Assembly: GCA_963978895.1 (NCBI GenBank)
Contig: OZ022238.1
Location: forward strand, 26,566,617 to 26,630,616
Reading direction: 5' to 3'
Origin: Erpobdella octoculata
Taxonomy: Eukaryota; Annelida; Clitellata; Hirudinida; Erpobdellidae
Length of the DNA stretch: 64,000 nucleotides
The notes under the pieces were generated by a model. It did no database searches. It was not told where the DNA came from and worked only from the letters and a program-made list of their open reading frames with translations. The position numbers were made by a program, and so were the translations under genes. This document shows, piece by piece, positions 11,385 through 47,768 of this stretch (its first letter is position 1; the number at the start of each line of letters is the position of its first letter).

Positions 11385-12210
11385 ACATACAAAAAACGAC
11401 ACGATAATGTTGGAAGCCTCGTTAATATTTTGTTTAACGTTGAACATATTATTAAGCTGGGGTTTCATCACTTTCTCGTTGGGTCAACGAAAAAACACAC
11501 ATACATGCTATACTAACTGACCTAACTGAACTAAGACCTAACTTTTATTTGTGTCGGTATTTTAATTTTAAACCAGCCTAACTCTACCATGTTTTTGTGA
11601 GTAAAGTCACAAAACTTGGATAAAAAAAAGATGTAAAAAAAGAGTAGAAGAAAATTAAACAGGATCAATTTATGGTCGGCGTCAGAAAATATTTTGGTAT
11701 TTGTCACATACTGCTCCTGATTCAGTTTTAAAACACTGTGTCATGAAAACTATAAACTATAATAAAAAAAAGTACCTAAAACAAAATAAATAAGAAACAG
11801 CAAAAGTTGATCAAAGATTATTTAATATATTTCTGGCATACTTTATAAGCAAATAACTCCAACGAGTAATGAAAATTCCAATAACTGTTGCCTCTTGAAA
11901 AAAACCAATGACGACAACAGCCAAGCAGCTGCGATGATAGCTAAACAACAAGCACATTTGGACGTGTCACCTTTAGAATGGCGAGTTGCATTTTGTTGAT
12001 TCTCTTGATCGATGAAATGGTTACTATAGAGACAACGGTAAACAGTTCACTTAATGATCTTTGGTGCCCTAAAACACACCAGGTATTAACATCGCTAACC
12101 TCGACCGGCGGTCACAGAGATATTTAAATAGATTTTGAAAATAAGCAGCTCGTTTAATAACTGCTGAATAATCTTATAGAAATTTTTGAGCAAATTTTAA
12201 ACTCATCTAG
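11385..12210. other. Intergenic region upstream of the extracellular-protein gene
   Basis: AT-rich DNA with no gene recognised. The promoter of the downstream gene should lie here, but no distinctive TATA or initiator could be singled out. Confidence 0.4.
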
Positions 12211-33298
<21,088 letters not shown>

Positions 33299-34216
33299 TC
33301 CGTTTCCTTGCTGACTGGGCAAAAATACTGTTCACAATCCGGTTATTTGCAGATCTGAATTCGTAAACATGAATAAAACTTGACGCCACAGTGATATTTT
33401 TTAACTCGCTTTCTTCTTAGTAGAGTTTCCTGTTGTCAATTTGCTCAAAAACACAAAACTAATTTATATATTATTTTTATTCCTGACGGGTAACGTGTTT
33501 GTGTTAGATATGTCATTTATTATGTTAACTGAATTTTTAGGTTTAGTTCCGGTATCTCATATAAGATACTTTTTGATATTGTGATATATACTTGAATATA
33601 ATAATTTCATTATTCATCCAAAGAGTTTATTCTGCTTGCAATGAGGAAAAGAATTGCAACTACATAATATCCGATGACTATAGACACCATGATCTCTGCA
33701 TTAAATCCATCATTTTCAGATTGAGCAGCCATTTACATTTTTTTATTTTTGTTTTTATTTTTCATTTTACGTTTTGATATTTTGACTTCTACGTATAGTA
33801 AACAAGTTTTGTTAAATTTTGATCATATGAAAGCGTTTACTAAATTTAACAAAATTTTTAAAATATCGGATTTTGTCCGCTGCTTTGAAGCTTTATATTA
33901 AATTATGTGATTTGTGGGCGGCTAGCTCCGTAGAACTGCTTGCAATAAAAAAATTGTTTTTTAATCATATGTTATTTATTAATCTTCTTGAAAAAAAAAT
34001 ACATTTAAAAAATCAATGTCTTAATTTTTTAAATATCCTGTGAAAAACCCAGAAAAAAACGGTGCAGGTTAAGAATTCAAAAGTGGAAGTACTGTGTTAA
34101 TTTTCTGTCCACATCAAATTAGACATCTAAACGAATCAATTCTCAAATGTAATTCACGTGATAAACCATAGACATAAATTTAAGTGGGTCCCATAAAGGT
34201 GAAGTAGACAACCCTG
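33299..34216. other. 3' flank of the extracellular-protein gene
   Basis: AATAAA at 33372-33377 is a plausible poly(A) signal 74 bp past the stop. The rest is AT-rich with no gene seen. Confidence 0.45.
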
Positions 34217-34385
34217 GCGTTTAAACTCCGCCTCGCTAATTGCGAGCCAGTCCCAAGCCTGGATAAAGGAGGAGGGACAGTTAAAAGGATCATATTTTGA
34301 TCCACGACAGGAAGTATTTGTGTGCTTTCTACATACAGCCAATTCAGTCTTAAAATACTTGGTGTAAAGGACTATAAACTATTTT
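34217..34385 (+). repeat. Dispersed ~165-bp repeat, second copy
   Basis: This is the partner of 18428-18595, about 85-90 percent alike by eye. Confidence 0.75.
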
Positions 34386-35248
34386 TTTTTAAACCCTGGC
34401 GTTGAAGGGCTTCGTCAATATGTTGCGCCCGAGGTTTTGCTAAAATGACGTCATTGTAGGCTCAGCAATTGGGACGATTTTAATCTACAACGTATCAACT
34501 CAGCTCGCGAACTTCCCAAGGCATGTAAATAAAACAATAACGCATTTAAAAACAATTCTAATTCACACGAACTCTTCAATAGCACATACTTTGTTTTTAC
34601 ACACTTTTACTTAACTTGACTTCTCTGTCTGTCTGTCTGTCGGTCTGGCTGTCGTCAGATTTTGCAATCAATTTTAAACTAACTTCCCGATGAGCCAGAG
34701 ACTTAAAAATATAAACATACCTCCAGACTGATTAACAATGCATTCTATCAAATTTTCGGATCGATTGGACAAAATTTAATTAAATAATTATTTGTGATAT
34801 TTATGTCGAACTATTTATTGTCTATGCTAATATGCTCGTTGTTTATGTAACAGAATGTGGCCTACACAATCGATTATATAAAAGTGGGCTTTTAAAAAAA
34901 CTTTGTTTTTGCTTCACTTGTTTAATCTTTTATATTAACTTTGCCTTTCTGTTTTTCTGTCTGTTTGAGCACAAACCCTCTTCCCGTCATCCAATTGACG
35001 TGAAACTTGGTCCCTAGACTCATGAGGACCAAACATTAATTCTGAAATGGTCACGCTCAAAAAAAAATTTTTAATTCGTTATTTGAACGCTCAGCTTAAA
35101 ATTTTTATGCATCATTACGTCATTGTTTATTTCATTGAAAGACAACAAATTTGTAATTCCACTTTTAACCATGTCACGTATTCCTATCGATCTGAAGTTT
35201 TTTTTACGTCGAAACGATGATATATATATTATGCTTTTTTATTTATAA
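34386..35248. other. Repeat-derived intergenic DNA
   Basis: It contains a CTGT-rich tract (34621-34650, TCTGTCTGTCTGTCTG) followed by TTGCAATCAATTTT. The same combination recurs at 63895-63935, suggesting fragments of one element family. A related TTTCTGTCTGTTTGAGC lies near 34950. No gene was seen. Confidence 0.5.
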
Positions 35249-35545
35249 CTAGCGGGGTACCCGGCGTTGTCCGGGGTTTTTAGAAGGTTTTCTAAAGCTT
35301 GTCTTTTTCGCTCCCGTTTCCTTCCCCGCTTGCACTCCCGTTCCCGTCGCTTTCTCGCTTCCGGTCGGTTTTTCGCTCCCGGTAGCTTACCCGCTCCGGG
35401 TCACTTTCTCTTTCCCGCTTGCTCTTTTGATTTTGGTCGCTTTCAAGCTTTCGAATGCTTTCCCGGTAGCTTTTTTTCCCGCTCGCTATTTCGTTCTCAG
35501 TTGTTTTTCCGTTCCCGTTTGCTTTCAGGTTCCCGTTTCGGCTCA
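35249..35545 (-). mobile_element. Helitron-like 3' terminus (minus orientation)
   Basis: On the minus strand it ends CCCGGACAACGCCGGG, TACCCCG, CTAG, with T following. It continues into CGCTCCCGTTTCC-rich DNA as at 17738. The open frames across it are low-complexity artefacts. Confidence 0.6.
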
Positions 35546-36172
35546 TTTATGTATGTGTATATTTATATGTAATATATGTATATTGTCAAGATAGACATGT
35601 TGTGTATGTGATTATTGGTGGATGGGATGTGTTGTGTGTACGCTCGCTATTTGTTGTAGTATGAATGTTCACCTGTAGTTGTAAGAGTTGTTGTATATTA
35701 GTGGCTAGCGTGCTGTTTAGGCGGAGAAAAGTATGCGCAGAGTTTTTAGTGTAGTGAGAGTCGAGCTCGAGAGCGGTTGTCACGTAGTTAGGAGTGAATT
35801 GTGGTGAATTGTTGAATTGGCGAATTTTCGTATTGAAGTTCAATTTTCCGTTTTGTTAATTTTTTATTTAATAATAAAGACCTCTTAAGCTGAAGTTAGA
35901 GTTTTGTTGTTGAGCGGTTTGCCTAAGTTGACATATATATATATATAAGTATATACATATATATATAAATACGGTCTTTTTAGAGGTTTTTCTATAGTTT
36001 TTTTCTTACGCTCCCGTTTCCTTTCCCGCTTGCTCTCACGCTCCCGGTCGCTTTCCCATTCTTCGACCACATAGAGCTCTAAAATTTCAGGAAAGCTTTA
36101 TTCTGGATTAGGCCTTAAATCAATTAAAATTAATCAAACAGTTCACGATACTCTTTTATAGGAAACAGGTAT
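35546..36172. other. Intergenic DNA, no gene
   Basis: It includes a further partial copy of the GTTTTTAGAGGTTTTTCTA / CGCTCCCGTTTCC repeat (35965-36060) linked to Helitron-like ends, and short TA tracts. Confidence 0.4.
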
Positions 36173-36565
<393 letters not shown>

Positions 36566-36595
36566 ACTGGTGTCAGAAGCAGGATACTTTTGGAA

Positions 36596-39500
36596 ATGGG
36601 TTTAATTACTTTGGAAGAATTGAAGTGCTCAGATTTAAAAGGGCAGTTTCTTCTGAGGGGTTTATCTACTATTGGCAAAAAGAACGAGCTAAAAGAAAGG
36701 CTGCAACAATCTCTCGAAGGTGAAGGAAAAGACCCAGATACTTTTGAGTTTGAAATCAAAACCCCAATGGAATTGATGACATTGATGAGAGAGGAAAGCA
36801 TAACAGCACAAGAAGAAAACAGAGCAGCACAAGAAGAAAACAGAGCAGCACAAGAAGAGAACAGAGCAGCGCAACGAAAAATTGAAGAGCTAATTATTGA
36901 CGATCGGCTTCGTTTATCAGAAGTTGAAAACAGAGTCAGTAACCTAGAGAAGCTGGTGAAAGAAAACGTCGGAGAAATCGAAACAAGATTGAACAATATG
37001 GTCAAACAAGTACAGAATGGTTGCCATATCCAAGAAAGAATTCATTCCGTTAAACATGCCAAGACCCCGGCTTTTGATGGCACTGTGTCATGGTCCGTCT
37101 ACAAAGCTCAATTTGAAATTGCTGCCAGAAAAAATAATTGGTTAACCAGCCAGCAGAAGGCGGAAAATCTGGTATTTTCTTTGAGGGGAGAAGCCTTACA
37201 GCTTCTCGAGCTTATTGCAGATAGTGATGATTACGATGCAATCGTGAAGGTTCTCAAGAGCAGATTCGGTAATCAACACGCGCCAGAAATTTTTCGAGCT
37301 CAACTCAAGTGTCGACGCCAGAAACCCGAAGAAAGCTCGCAACAGCTGGAAGCGGATATAGAACGACTCGCAAATCTGGGATATCCCTTGTGCCCTCGAA
37401 ATGTCCTCAATACAATTATTGCGGATGGATTCATAGCAGCCTTGAAGAACTCTGAAACCCAAAAGGCTCTTAGGGTTGCCCGCGTAGCTAGTCCCAGCGA
37501 AGCTTTGACATTTGCAATAAATTATGAAGCCTCTGTGGAGCCATCTGATGGGTCTCGTCACGTAAAAAAATTGGGAAGCAAGGACGAAGATGAACTGGAT
37601 GATCGAGTCCGGAGAGTTATTAAGGAAAGAATTAACTGGAAAGGGAATAGCTCACCACGCTGCTGGAGTTGTGGAAAACCGGGACATCTACAAAAAGACT
37701 GTATAATTCAGATGTTTAGACCCAGGCAACAGGAGAAAATGGATCACTGTAGGCGTAATGATGTCAAACAAGGAAAACCCATAAAGGCCCAATCCAACAA
37801 GAAAAAATCAGATTCTGTGAAGGTAAAAGATAATTTGCCTTGCAGAGTTGTGCCAGTTACCGTTCTTGTAAAAGGAACTAGTTTATTTGTGGAAGGTAGA
37901 TTAGGAATGAGAAATTGTAAGTTTATTATTGATACGGGAGCTTCTTGTTCAATCATAAAACCTTGTTTGGCGAAAGGAGAGGTTTTACAAGGTGGAAAGC
38001 ACATCCGTTTAAAGACTGCAACAGGAGAGCTTGTTCCAGTAGTTGGCAAAATTTAAACTGAAATAAGGCTGGGAAATAAGACTTTTCAGCATCAGTTTTT
38101 GGTTGCTGATATAGAGGAAGAATGCCTACTTGGGCTTGACTTTATGAGAATTCAGGGATTTGCAGTGGACTTAAAAATGGGAACATTCAGACAGGGAAAT
38201 ATGGAAATACCTGTTTGCTATAAAGGCGAAACAAATTCGATAAAGCGAGTATTGGTAACAAAGAGCATCATTGTACCTGCTCAGTCGGAATCTTTGGTTT
38301 GGGCAAGAATAGAGAATGAGAAAAACTTAAGAGTTGTTGGGTTCATCGAGCCCCTGAACGGAGTTGAAAAACATGGATTAATGATTGGAAAAACACTGGT
38401 ACGAACGGAGTCAGGAAGCTACGTGCCAGTCAGAGTTATGAATGTGACAGAATGCGAAAAGCAAATAACAAAAGGTGATGAAATTGCGGTATGCAGCCCA
38501 GTCGATCACATAGTGGCATGTACCACAGTGGTTGGTAAAAATAATAATAAAAAGAGAATGAAGTACTCGCAAATTCAAAATCTGCTTGAAGCCGCTAAAA
38601 CTTCATTAAAACCAATGGACTATGTCAAAGCGGAAAAGCTGATTGAAGAATATTGTGATATAATAGCTATTGACGAAGAAGACAATGGGAAAACAAAGAT
38701 CGTTGAACACCGAATTCGAACTGGAAATACAGAGCCCATTCGTCAACTGCCACGAAGGCTTCCACTGGCAAAACGAGAAGAAGCTAGAAAGATGCTAGAA
38801 AAGATGAAGAAACAAGGAGTTATTGAACCATCCAATAGTCCATGGAGTTCACCTGTAGTACTTGTAAGGAAGAAAGATAACTCGCTACGTTTTTGTGTCG
38901 ACTACAGAATGTTGAACGAGGTCACACAAAAAGATAGTTACCCTTTGCCCAGAATCGATGACACCATCGATACACTTGCGGGATCTCGAATGTTTTCTAC
39001 TTTAGATCTTAAGAGTGGATATTGGCAAGTGGGAATACATCCCCAGGATCGCGAGAAAACTGCCTTTTCAATAGGTGAAGGATTGTGGCAATTTACAGTG
39101 ATGCCATTTGGCTTGTGCAACGCACCCGCTACTTTCGAGCGACTTATGGAGTATGTGTTACAAGGATTAAATTGGAGAACGTGTCTTGTTTATTTGGACG
39201 ACATTATTGTTGTTGGAAAGACGTTTGAAGAGCATCTACACAATCTTGGAGAAGTTTTCCAGAGGATCCGAGATGCTTGTATGAAGCTAAATCCGTCGAA
39301 GTGTGCACTTTTCAAAAGCAAGGTGAAATATCTTGGTCATATAGTTTCTGCCGAAGGGGTAGGAACCGATCCTGAGAAAATTGAAGCGGTTAACCATTGG
39401 CCTGTTCCGAGAAACTCTCAAGAATTAAGAAGCTTTCTTGGTTTGTGCACATATTATCGACGATTTGTAGCCAGCTTTTCCAGCATTGCAAAGGAACTAT

Positions 39501-41398
39501 ATAAGCTTACAGAAAAGAATGCACCGTTTGATTGGTCAGAGGCAAATCAACAGGCGTTCGAACGGTTAAAAATAGCTTTGAGTTTGACGCCAGTTCTGTC
39601 GTATCCAATCCCTGGAAAAGATTTCCTATTAGACACAGATGCAAGCAATGAAGGAATAGGGGCAGTGCTTAGTCAAATTATTGACGGTAATGAAAAGGTT
39701 ATAGCTTATTATAGCAGAACTTTGTCGAAACCGGAGCGCAATTATTGCGTCACCAGACGTGAGTTATTAGCAATCGTTGATTCTATTAAGCACTTTCACA
39801 AGTATTTATATGGTCAAAAGTTTTTGTTGAGAACGGATCACGCTGCTTTGAAATGGCTTTTAAATTTTAAAAATCCAGAAGAACAAGTGGCTAGGTGGAT
39901 CGAACGTTTACAATCATACGAGTTTGAAATTCAGCATCGGAAGGGTGAACAGCACAAAAATGCTGACGCACTGTCACGACGACCTTGCAATGATGAATGT
40001 AAGTATCGCATTCGCATGGAGGGAAAGGAAATGAATAATCAGTGTTTTCAGGTACGGTTTCAAATTGACGACACTTGGTCAGATGATGTGATTCGAGACG
40101 AACAGTTAAAAGATGATGATATACGGCCGATTTTGAGATGGATGGAAGAAGGGAAGAAACCTGACTGGCAAGAGATTTCTGAATTGAGTCCTGCTACTAA
40201 ATCGTATTGGGCACAATGGGACTCTCTAAGGATTGTAAACGGATCTCTAAAAAGAATTTGGGAAAGCACTGATGGTTCCACCAATGTTTTGCAATTAATT
40301 ATTCCAAAATTAAAAGTGCCAGAAGTGCTCCAACAAATGCACTCCGGAGTATCAGGGGGACATCTAGGGATGAATAAAACGTTGGACAAGATCCGCCAAA
40401 GATTTTATTGGGTATACTGTAAGATGGATGTAGAGGAATGGTGTAAAAAATGTGATACCTGTGCCGCTAGTAAAGGACCACACGCTAAAACAAAGGGCCA
40501 TTTACAACAGTACAATGTAGGTTCCCCTTTTGAAAGAATTGCTATAGATTTAGCAGGTCCATTTCCAGTGTCAAAATCTGGCAATAAGTACATTCTTGTG
40601 GTCATAGATTATTTTACAAAATTGCCAGAGGTTTTTGCTATACCTAATCAAGAAGCAGTGACAGTTGCCAACGTTGTTGTTGATGGCTGGGTTAGTCGCT
40701 ATGGAGTACCAATGGAGCTCCATTCAGATCAGGGCAGGAACTTTGATTCACAGCTGTTTAGAGAAATGTGCCGTGTTTTAGGCATACATAAAACCCGCAC
40801 AACTCCCCTTCATCCTCAGTCTGACGGTATGGTGGAACGATTTAATCGAACTATTCAACAGCACTTGTCTAAGATGGTCGGTGAAAACCAAGTTGATTGG
40901 GATAAACACATTCCGTTATTTTTGATGGCTTACAGAGGATCGGTTCACAACACGACGAAGGCCACTCCAAGTAAAATGTTATTTGGACGGGAGATGCGAC
41001 TTCCTTGCGATCTTATGTTTGGAAGTCCGGGAGACAAAGTAGAATCGGAAAGCGAGTATGCCTCACAATTGCGGGCTCGGTTAAATGAAATTCATTTTAT
41101 AGCCCGAAATAGGATCAAAGCAGCCAGCGAAAGAATGAAAACTCGGTATGATCGTCAATCAAATATGAAAGAGTTTAAAGAAAATGATTTTGTGTGGTTC
41201 TACAATCCACAACGTAAAATTGGGAAATCACCTAAACTTCAACAAGACTGGGAAGGACCATATAGAATTATTAAAAAGATCAATGATGTCATCTACCGGA
41301 TTCAAAAGGGCCAACGTACTAAGATGAAAGTAATTCATGTTGACCGCCTTGCCAAATATTATGGAGGCAATGAAACTGTTCGGGACGAACAGGATTAA
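36596..41398 (+). pseudogene. Gag-Pol polyprotein of gypsy element 2, one in-frame stop
   Basis: From ATG 36596 the frame gives an N-terminal SAP-like motif (LITLEELKCSDLKGQF, GKKNELKERLQQ), a short coiled coil with four near-identical AAQEENR repeats, a capsid-like region and a CCHC knuckle (CWSCGKPGHLQKDC, ~37661). An aspartic protease (IIDTGASCSII) and then a single stop at 38054-38056 follow. The same frame resumes with the end of protease, RT (YLDD at ~39190), RNase H (DTDASNEGIGAVLSQ) and integrase with HHCC finger, DLAGPF and HSDQGRNF. The catalytic-Glu region DGMVERFNRTIQ is present. The C-terminus (IHVDRLAKYYGG) resembles the tail of other gypsy integrases. Apart from the nonsense codon it looks complete, about 1,600 codons. 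The track start at 36500 lies in the LTR and is a TTG. Confidence 0.93.
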
Positions 41399-41406
41399 GA
41401 AGAGGG

Positions 41407-43679
<2,273 letters not shown>

Positions 43680-43917
43680 CAATTGCCTAAAGCTTTTATC
43701 TTCTGAACGGAAAGTTTGGTTCAAAATTTTTGTATTTACACCTAAATATTATTTTTTAGCTCTTAGTACAATTGTATATAAGCGTTGTTTTTTTAAACAT
43801 TTTTATATATTTTTTTTATTTTTTAGTGTTTAAATCTATTTTCTAAATTTAGAAACGGAAGAATATATTCTCACCGGATATAAACCTGAATGCATATAAT
43901 GATGTTTTACAACCATT

Positions 43918-43946
43918 ATTCGAGCACCATGCAATCACCCATACAT
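43918..43946 (-). pseudogene. 5S rRNA-derived fragment, 3' part
   Basis: The minus strand reads TATGGGTGATTGCATGGTGC, matching the box C / 3' half of 5S rRNA (typically GGATGGGTGACC...GGTGC). It is separated from its other part (47081-47142) by the 3.1-kb insertion. Confidence 0.6.
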
Positions 43947-44457
43947 GGGACATCCATTTATTAGGTCAACAAAATAGGGGGGATGGGGTTTGAAGAATTT
44001 TGACAATTGTTGACATGGGGGAAAGGGAAAGTTCAAGATAAATTGATGTCAACAATTCATTTTTTACGAGAGTTAATAAATCAAAAAATAGGAAAGTAAT
44101 AAATGCATTTTATGACAGTCAGTCAATTAAAATCTAGCTACCCCCAAAACATTCAAAACACTGCACTGTTTACGATAATCGTAAACTGTGTCGTAATTTG
44201 ATTTCTAATTAAAACTTAACTGTAAATTAAATAAAAAAACTGATTGAACTAAAATTGTAAGGTAAAACCGTAAGATCTCACACGTTTAAACTGTTGTATT
44301 CAGTCTTTGAAGTTTGACAAATAGCTACCTCGATCGGCAAAAGCATTCAAAATTCTTCCATATGATCTGTACTGTCCTTCCATTCAGTTGTCGTTGTTTG
44401 GACAAACATGCAAAATTTGCCACCTCTATGTTGCTTCACAAGTCATGTTAAAGAAGC

Positions 44458-44853
44458 ATGTTCAACAACACCGACAATGCGAATGCGATCTTGGGACTAG
44501 GCAATTACCACATGCTCCTCAACCGCAAAGAATTTGACCAAAGCGAGTGGCTGCCAAAAGACAGAGAACTGATGGCAATTATTGCGCATGCAGAGATGTT
44601 AAGAGCAGAATGGTTAGATGAAGATTATGTTGGCTTGCCGTGTGTATCGATTCATGGACTCCTAAATAAAAGCTATCTGGACACAAATCTGCCACGGCGT
44701 TATCTACCACATGGGGCGATTGTATCGCGTTACGCTTGGCTGTTTGAGAGAACTACATGTTATAAAAACTTTGACAACTTTTATTATTTTACACTTGAAC
44801 AACTGAAACACCAAAATAAAACATTTACTATTTGCCAATTGACACTCAAATAG
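44458..44853 (+). CDS. Unidentified ORF inside the 3.1-kb TIR element
   Basis: 131 codons from ATG 44458 to TAG. The sequence is not low-complexity: segments such as EFDQSEWLPKDRELMAIIAH and DEDYVGLPCVSIHGLL look like a real protein, but I do not recognise the family. Part of it (about 44640-44730) recurs in inverted, degenerate form at 46560-46690. It may be a piece of the element's cargo or of a host gene captured by it. No introns were inferred. Confidence 0.4.
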   Translation: MFNNTDNANAILGLGNYHMLLNRKEFDQSEWLPKDRELMAIIAHAEMLRAEWLDEDYVGLPCVSIHGLLNKSYLDTNLPRRYLPHGAIVSRYAWLFERTTCYKNFDNFYYFTLEQLKHQNKTFTICQLTLK

Positions 44854-45369
44854 TTTATTTTAAAACACAAAGTAATCTAAGCTAAAATGTTGTCAAGTGC
44901 AATTTATTAGTTTATCTATTTTTCTTCTTTAGCTCTATTATTCTTGTTTGCTTCTCTTGTTATTTCCTCCACTTATATTTTGATTAAAATGTGGAAAGGC
45001 TTGCAAACGATGTGACTTTGTTTGTAAATCAATGCTCTCATACCATGTTTTTTGCCCATGATATAATATTAAACGAGCTTCACCGGCTAACAAATGTCCA
45101 TCCATGAAAAGTTTTTAAACTATAAAATTTGTTGTGTTGTATTGCTCTTTAGAAACTAAAATTGACCTTGTATTTTCTTTAAAGGTAATGTTGTCATAAA
45201 ACAAAAATTTAGATAACTTAAGGACACAGCTCGAATCTTTCTATCGCTCTCCAGCGTCTGGTGCATTGAAGTGTAATAGTTGCTTCTGAAATTTGATAAA
45301 ACTATCCAAAACGAGACTATAAATTATCAGACTGAAGCTGACCAAGCCAATAATTAATTAGTCTTATAA

Positions 45370-45830
45370 ACTTCATTTAAGATGATCTCGATGGAACAGA
45401 AAACGAAAGGTCATTCTAAGTTCTTGGTCGATGATGCTAAAATTTCTGTCGTCAGGTGCTGAGCGTTACAAAACCAGCACAAACAGTTGTTGTCGATGAT
45501 GATCTGAGTCTCTGGCAGTCATGAAGAAAACTGATAGGTAAATGATAAAAGAACATGTGTATCGAATAGCTAGAAAAATCAAGTCTGAACTTTTTTGCAT
45601 CTTGCTTTACAATTTTTGGCCCGATGATCTCGAGGGAACAGAAAACGAAAGGTCATTCTAAGCTCTGGGCCAGATGATGCTAAAATTTTTGTCGTCAAGT
45701 ACTGAGCGTCACAAAACCAGCACAAACAGTTGTTCTTGTCGATGATGATCTGAGTCTCTGGCGGTCATGAAGAAAACTGATAGGTAAACGATAAATAAAC
45801 ATGTGCTGAATAGCAAAAAAATCGATGCTA
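45370..45830 (+). repeat. ~200-bp direct duplication (period ~243 bp)
   Basis: The block GATGATCTCGATGGAACAG... to AACATGTG at about 45380-45560 is repeated at about 45623-45805 with few changes. A partial third copy begins near 45828 (GATGCTAGAATTTCTGTCG). It lies within the 3.1-kb TIR element. Confidence 0.8.
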
Positions 45831-47080
45831 GAATTTCTGTCGCCAAGTGCTTCATGGTTGAACTGCACTAAAGTCTGCTCTGGAACCATGATGCAGGCTT
45901 CTTTAAAATTCTGGATACAACAATTTTTGACTGAAAATTGTTGTAAATATTTTTTAAGTCATACCCCCGGTAGAAAATGAGGAAGATGGTTTTTGTTCAC
46001 AGGATCAATTATATTAATCTTCAGTTTGTCCCCATGGGTTGATTGACAGAACATTGTCAGGTGAATGTTGTGTTTTCAACTGAAATGGTTAAATATATCC
46101 CTTCTTTAGCTGAGTTGAAATATACTTTCTTAGCCGATAAAAATTCATGTTGGAGTGTCTTCATGAATTCATATCTTCAATGATATAGTGTATAATGAAA
46201 TGAAGAAAACAACTTCTGAAATTAGCTAACACTCTATATTATTCTTGGATTGGCACGGTTCCATTTCTCATAAAAGAAACATAACGCAGAAAAGAGTGAA
46301 ATGATGAAAAGTAATACGAGCGTTGACTTGTTAGTTTTTACCGTGGCTAGTTTTGTATCCAAATGCTGAATATAATGTTAACAATGACAAAGTTTGAAGT
46401 TGTAAATAAACTGAATTGCTGAATAAATCCGAAAAATCTCAACTCTGGAATCAGAATATAATCTTTGTCAAAATAAAACCATTCGACAACGCCAAGCGCT
46501 CGAGACAATGAAATAATAAACAACGAGCTGAAGCGGCTCACAGCTTATAAGCTAGTATACGTCGATGCATGCTAGTATGCTACATTCGCATGCTTGTACA
46601 CAATCGCCTCATGTAGTCGACTCATTAGGTTCTCACCCATTCAGGTTTGTGTCCAGATAGCTTTTATTTAGAAGTCCATGATCGATTCCACAAGAAATTG
46701 ATCAATCAACCACTATGCTCATTATAACAATTGAGGAACATTTGAATTCCCCATGGGAAGATTTTAGAAGCTAGAATATAAATTCTCAATTTGTTCATGA
46801 AGTTCAAGTGCTGATAGTCAATTTGAAATCTGTGACGCAAGACTAAAAAACTGTATTATAAATTTTATTTGTAAAATTTTTAATATCTACATACGTACAA
46901 TTCTATTTTTAGCATAAAAGCCAGCGTATAAGATACTATTAGTTAATTTGTTGTTGTTTTTTGGGGAGAGGTAAAATTTGTTTGACATAATTTTGTTAGG
47001 AGGTGACTGAAAGTTTGACAGTTGTTGACAGAGTGTAACAATTTGCCTAAAAATTGTTGACATAATTAATGGACGTTCCC

Positions 47081-47142
47081 TACAAGTACTAACCGGGCTC
47101 GACGTTGCTTAATTTCGGTGATCGGACGAGAGACGATGCCTT
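47081..47142 (-). pseudogene. 5S rRNA-derived fragment, central part
   Basis: The minus strand reads CCGATCACCGAAATTAAGCA then ACGTCGAGCCCGGTTAGTAC, closely matching the middle of 5S rRNA including box A. The 5' part diverges. It could be a 5S pseudogene or the head of a 5S-derived SINE. Confidence 0.75.
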
Positions 47143-47187
47143 AAAGCCCAATACACACTGACCAATTTTTGCTGGTACTAGTCGTAC

Positions 47188-47267
47188 GGCACCAGAATCT
47201 GGAGTGTGTGTCACGACAACCGCGTCCAGAAATTATGTTAATTTTTGCACGTCCAGATTCTGGTGCC
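47188..47267. repeat. Hairpin: 16-bp perfect inverted repeat
   Basis: GGCACCAGAATCTGGA (47188-47203) and TCCAGATTCTGGTGCC (47252-47267). It lies in a stretch beginning AAAGCCCAATACACACTG, which may be the end of a small inverted-repeat transposon. Confidence 0.7.
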
Positions 47268-47768
47268 AGTTTTTGCCGGCCGATGCATGTTCTATTTCTC
47301 TCCAGAACTGGTCAAAAAAACTCATGCTATGCTTGGATGATTGGTTTATTTACTTTTATTTTTAAAAATAGAAGTTACGATGGAGTAGACGGATGATAAA
47401 TTGTTTGAATTGATCAGACTATTTGAAAAAAATCCGTGTGTTTTTGACATATAGAGTTCATTGCATCACTATTTTATGCGGAATTAGACAGTCGCATAGA
47501 TGAAACGCAACATTACGGAGAGGCCTAAATGGATGTTTTTAAAAAGTTTATTGGAGGACAAATACTGAAGCCACAATAACAATGACAACAAAGAAATACT
47601 TGTACGATGTTTTTTGAGCCAAGAAAATCTATCTAAACGCGTTCAGATGGTTTATTTTCCTTGATTTTTAGGACTGGCAATGTACATAATGTATAATTAC
47701 GTAATAACTTTTATTACATGTAATCGGATAACCTCTTGCATAATAAACTTAAGGAAAACGTTTTGGAT
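47268..47768. other. No gene seen
   Basis: AT-rich intergenic DNA. I see no supported feature. Confidence 0.4.

Larger units (their letters stand above)
43947..47080. mobile_element. 3.1-kb DNA transposon-like element with ~27-bp TIRs, class unknown
   Basis: The left end GGGACATCCATTTATTAGG and the reverse complement of the right end GGGAACGTCCATTAATTATG are inverted repeats continuing with GTCAACAA. Subterminal copies of TTGTTGACA occur at both ends. Flanking TACAT (43942-43946) and TACAA (47081-47085) are a likely 5-bp (or 4-bp TACA) target duplication in a 5S-derived sequence. It contains one unidentified 131-codon frame, a ~200-bp direct duplication and an inverted copy of part of that frame. 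No transposase domain was recognised. Confidence 0.75.

Noticed and set aside
10964..11520. Three overlapping 147-174-aa ORFs built of MQFIVHAIHRTCNSSY
   Set aside because: All three forward frames through a 16-bp minisatellite; the period is not a multiple of three and no conserved flank exists.
35267..35572. Arg/Ser/Phe-rich ORFs near the Helitron-like ends (also 60597-60877)
   Set aside because: Low-complexity translation of CGCTCCCGTTTCC-type repeats with no domain.
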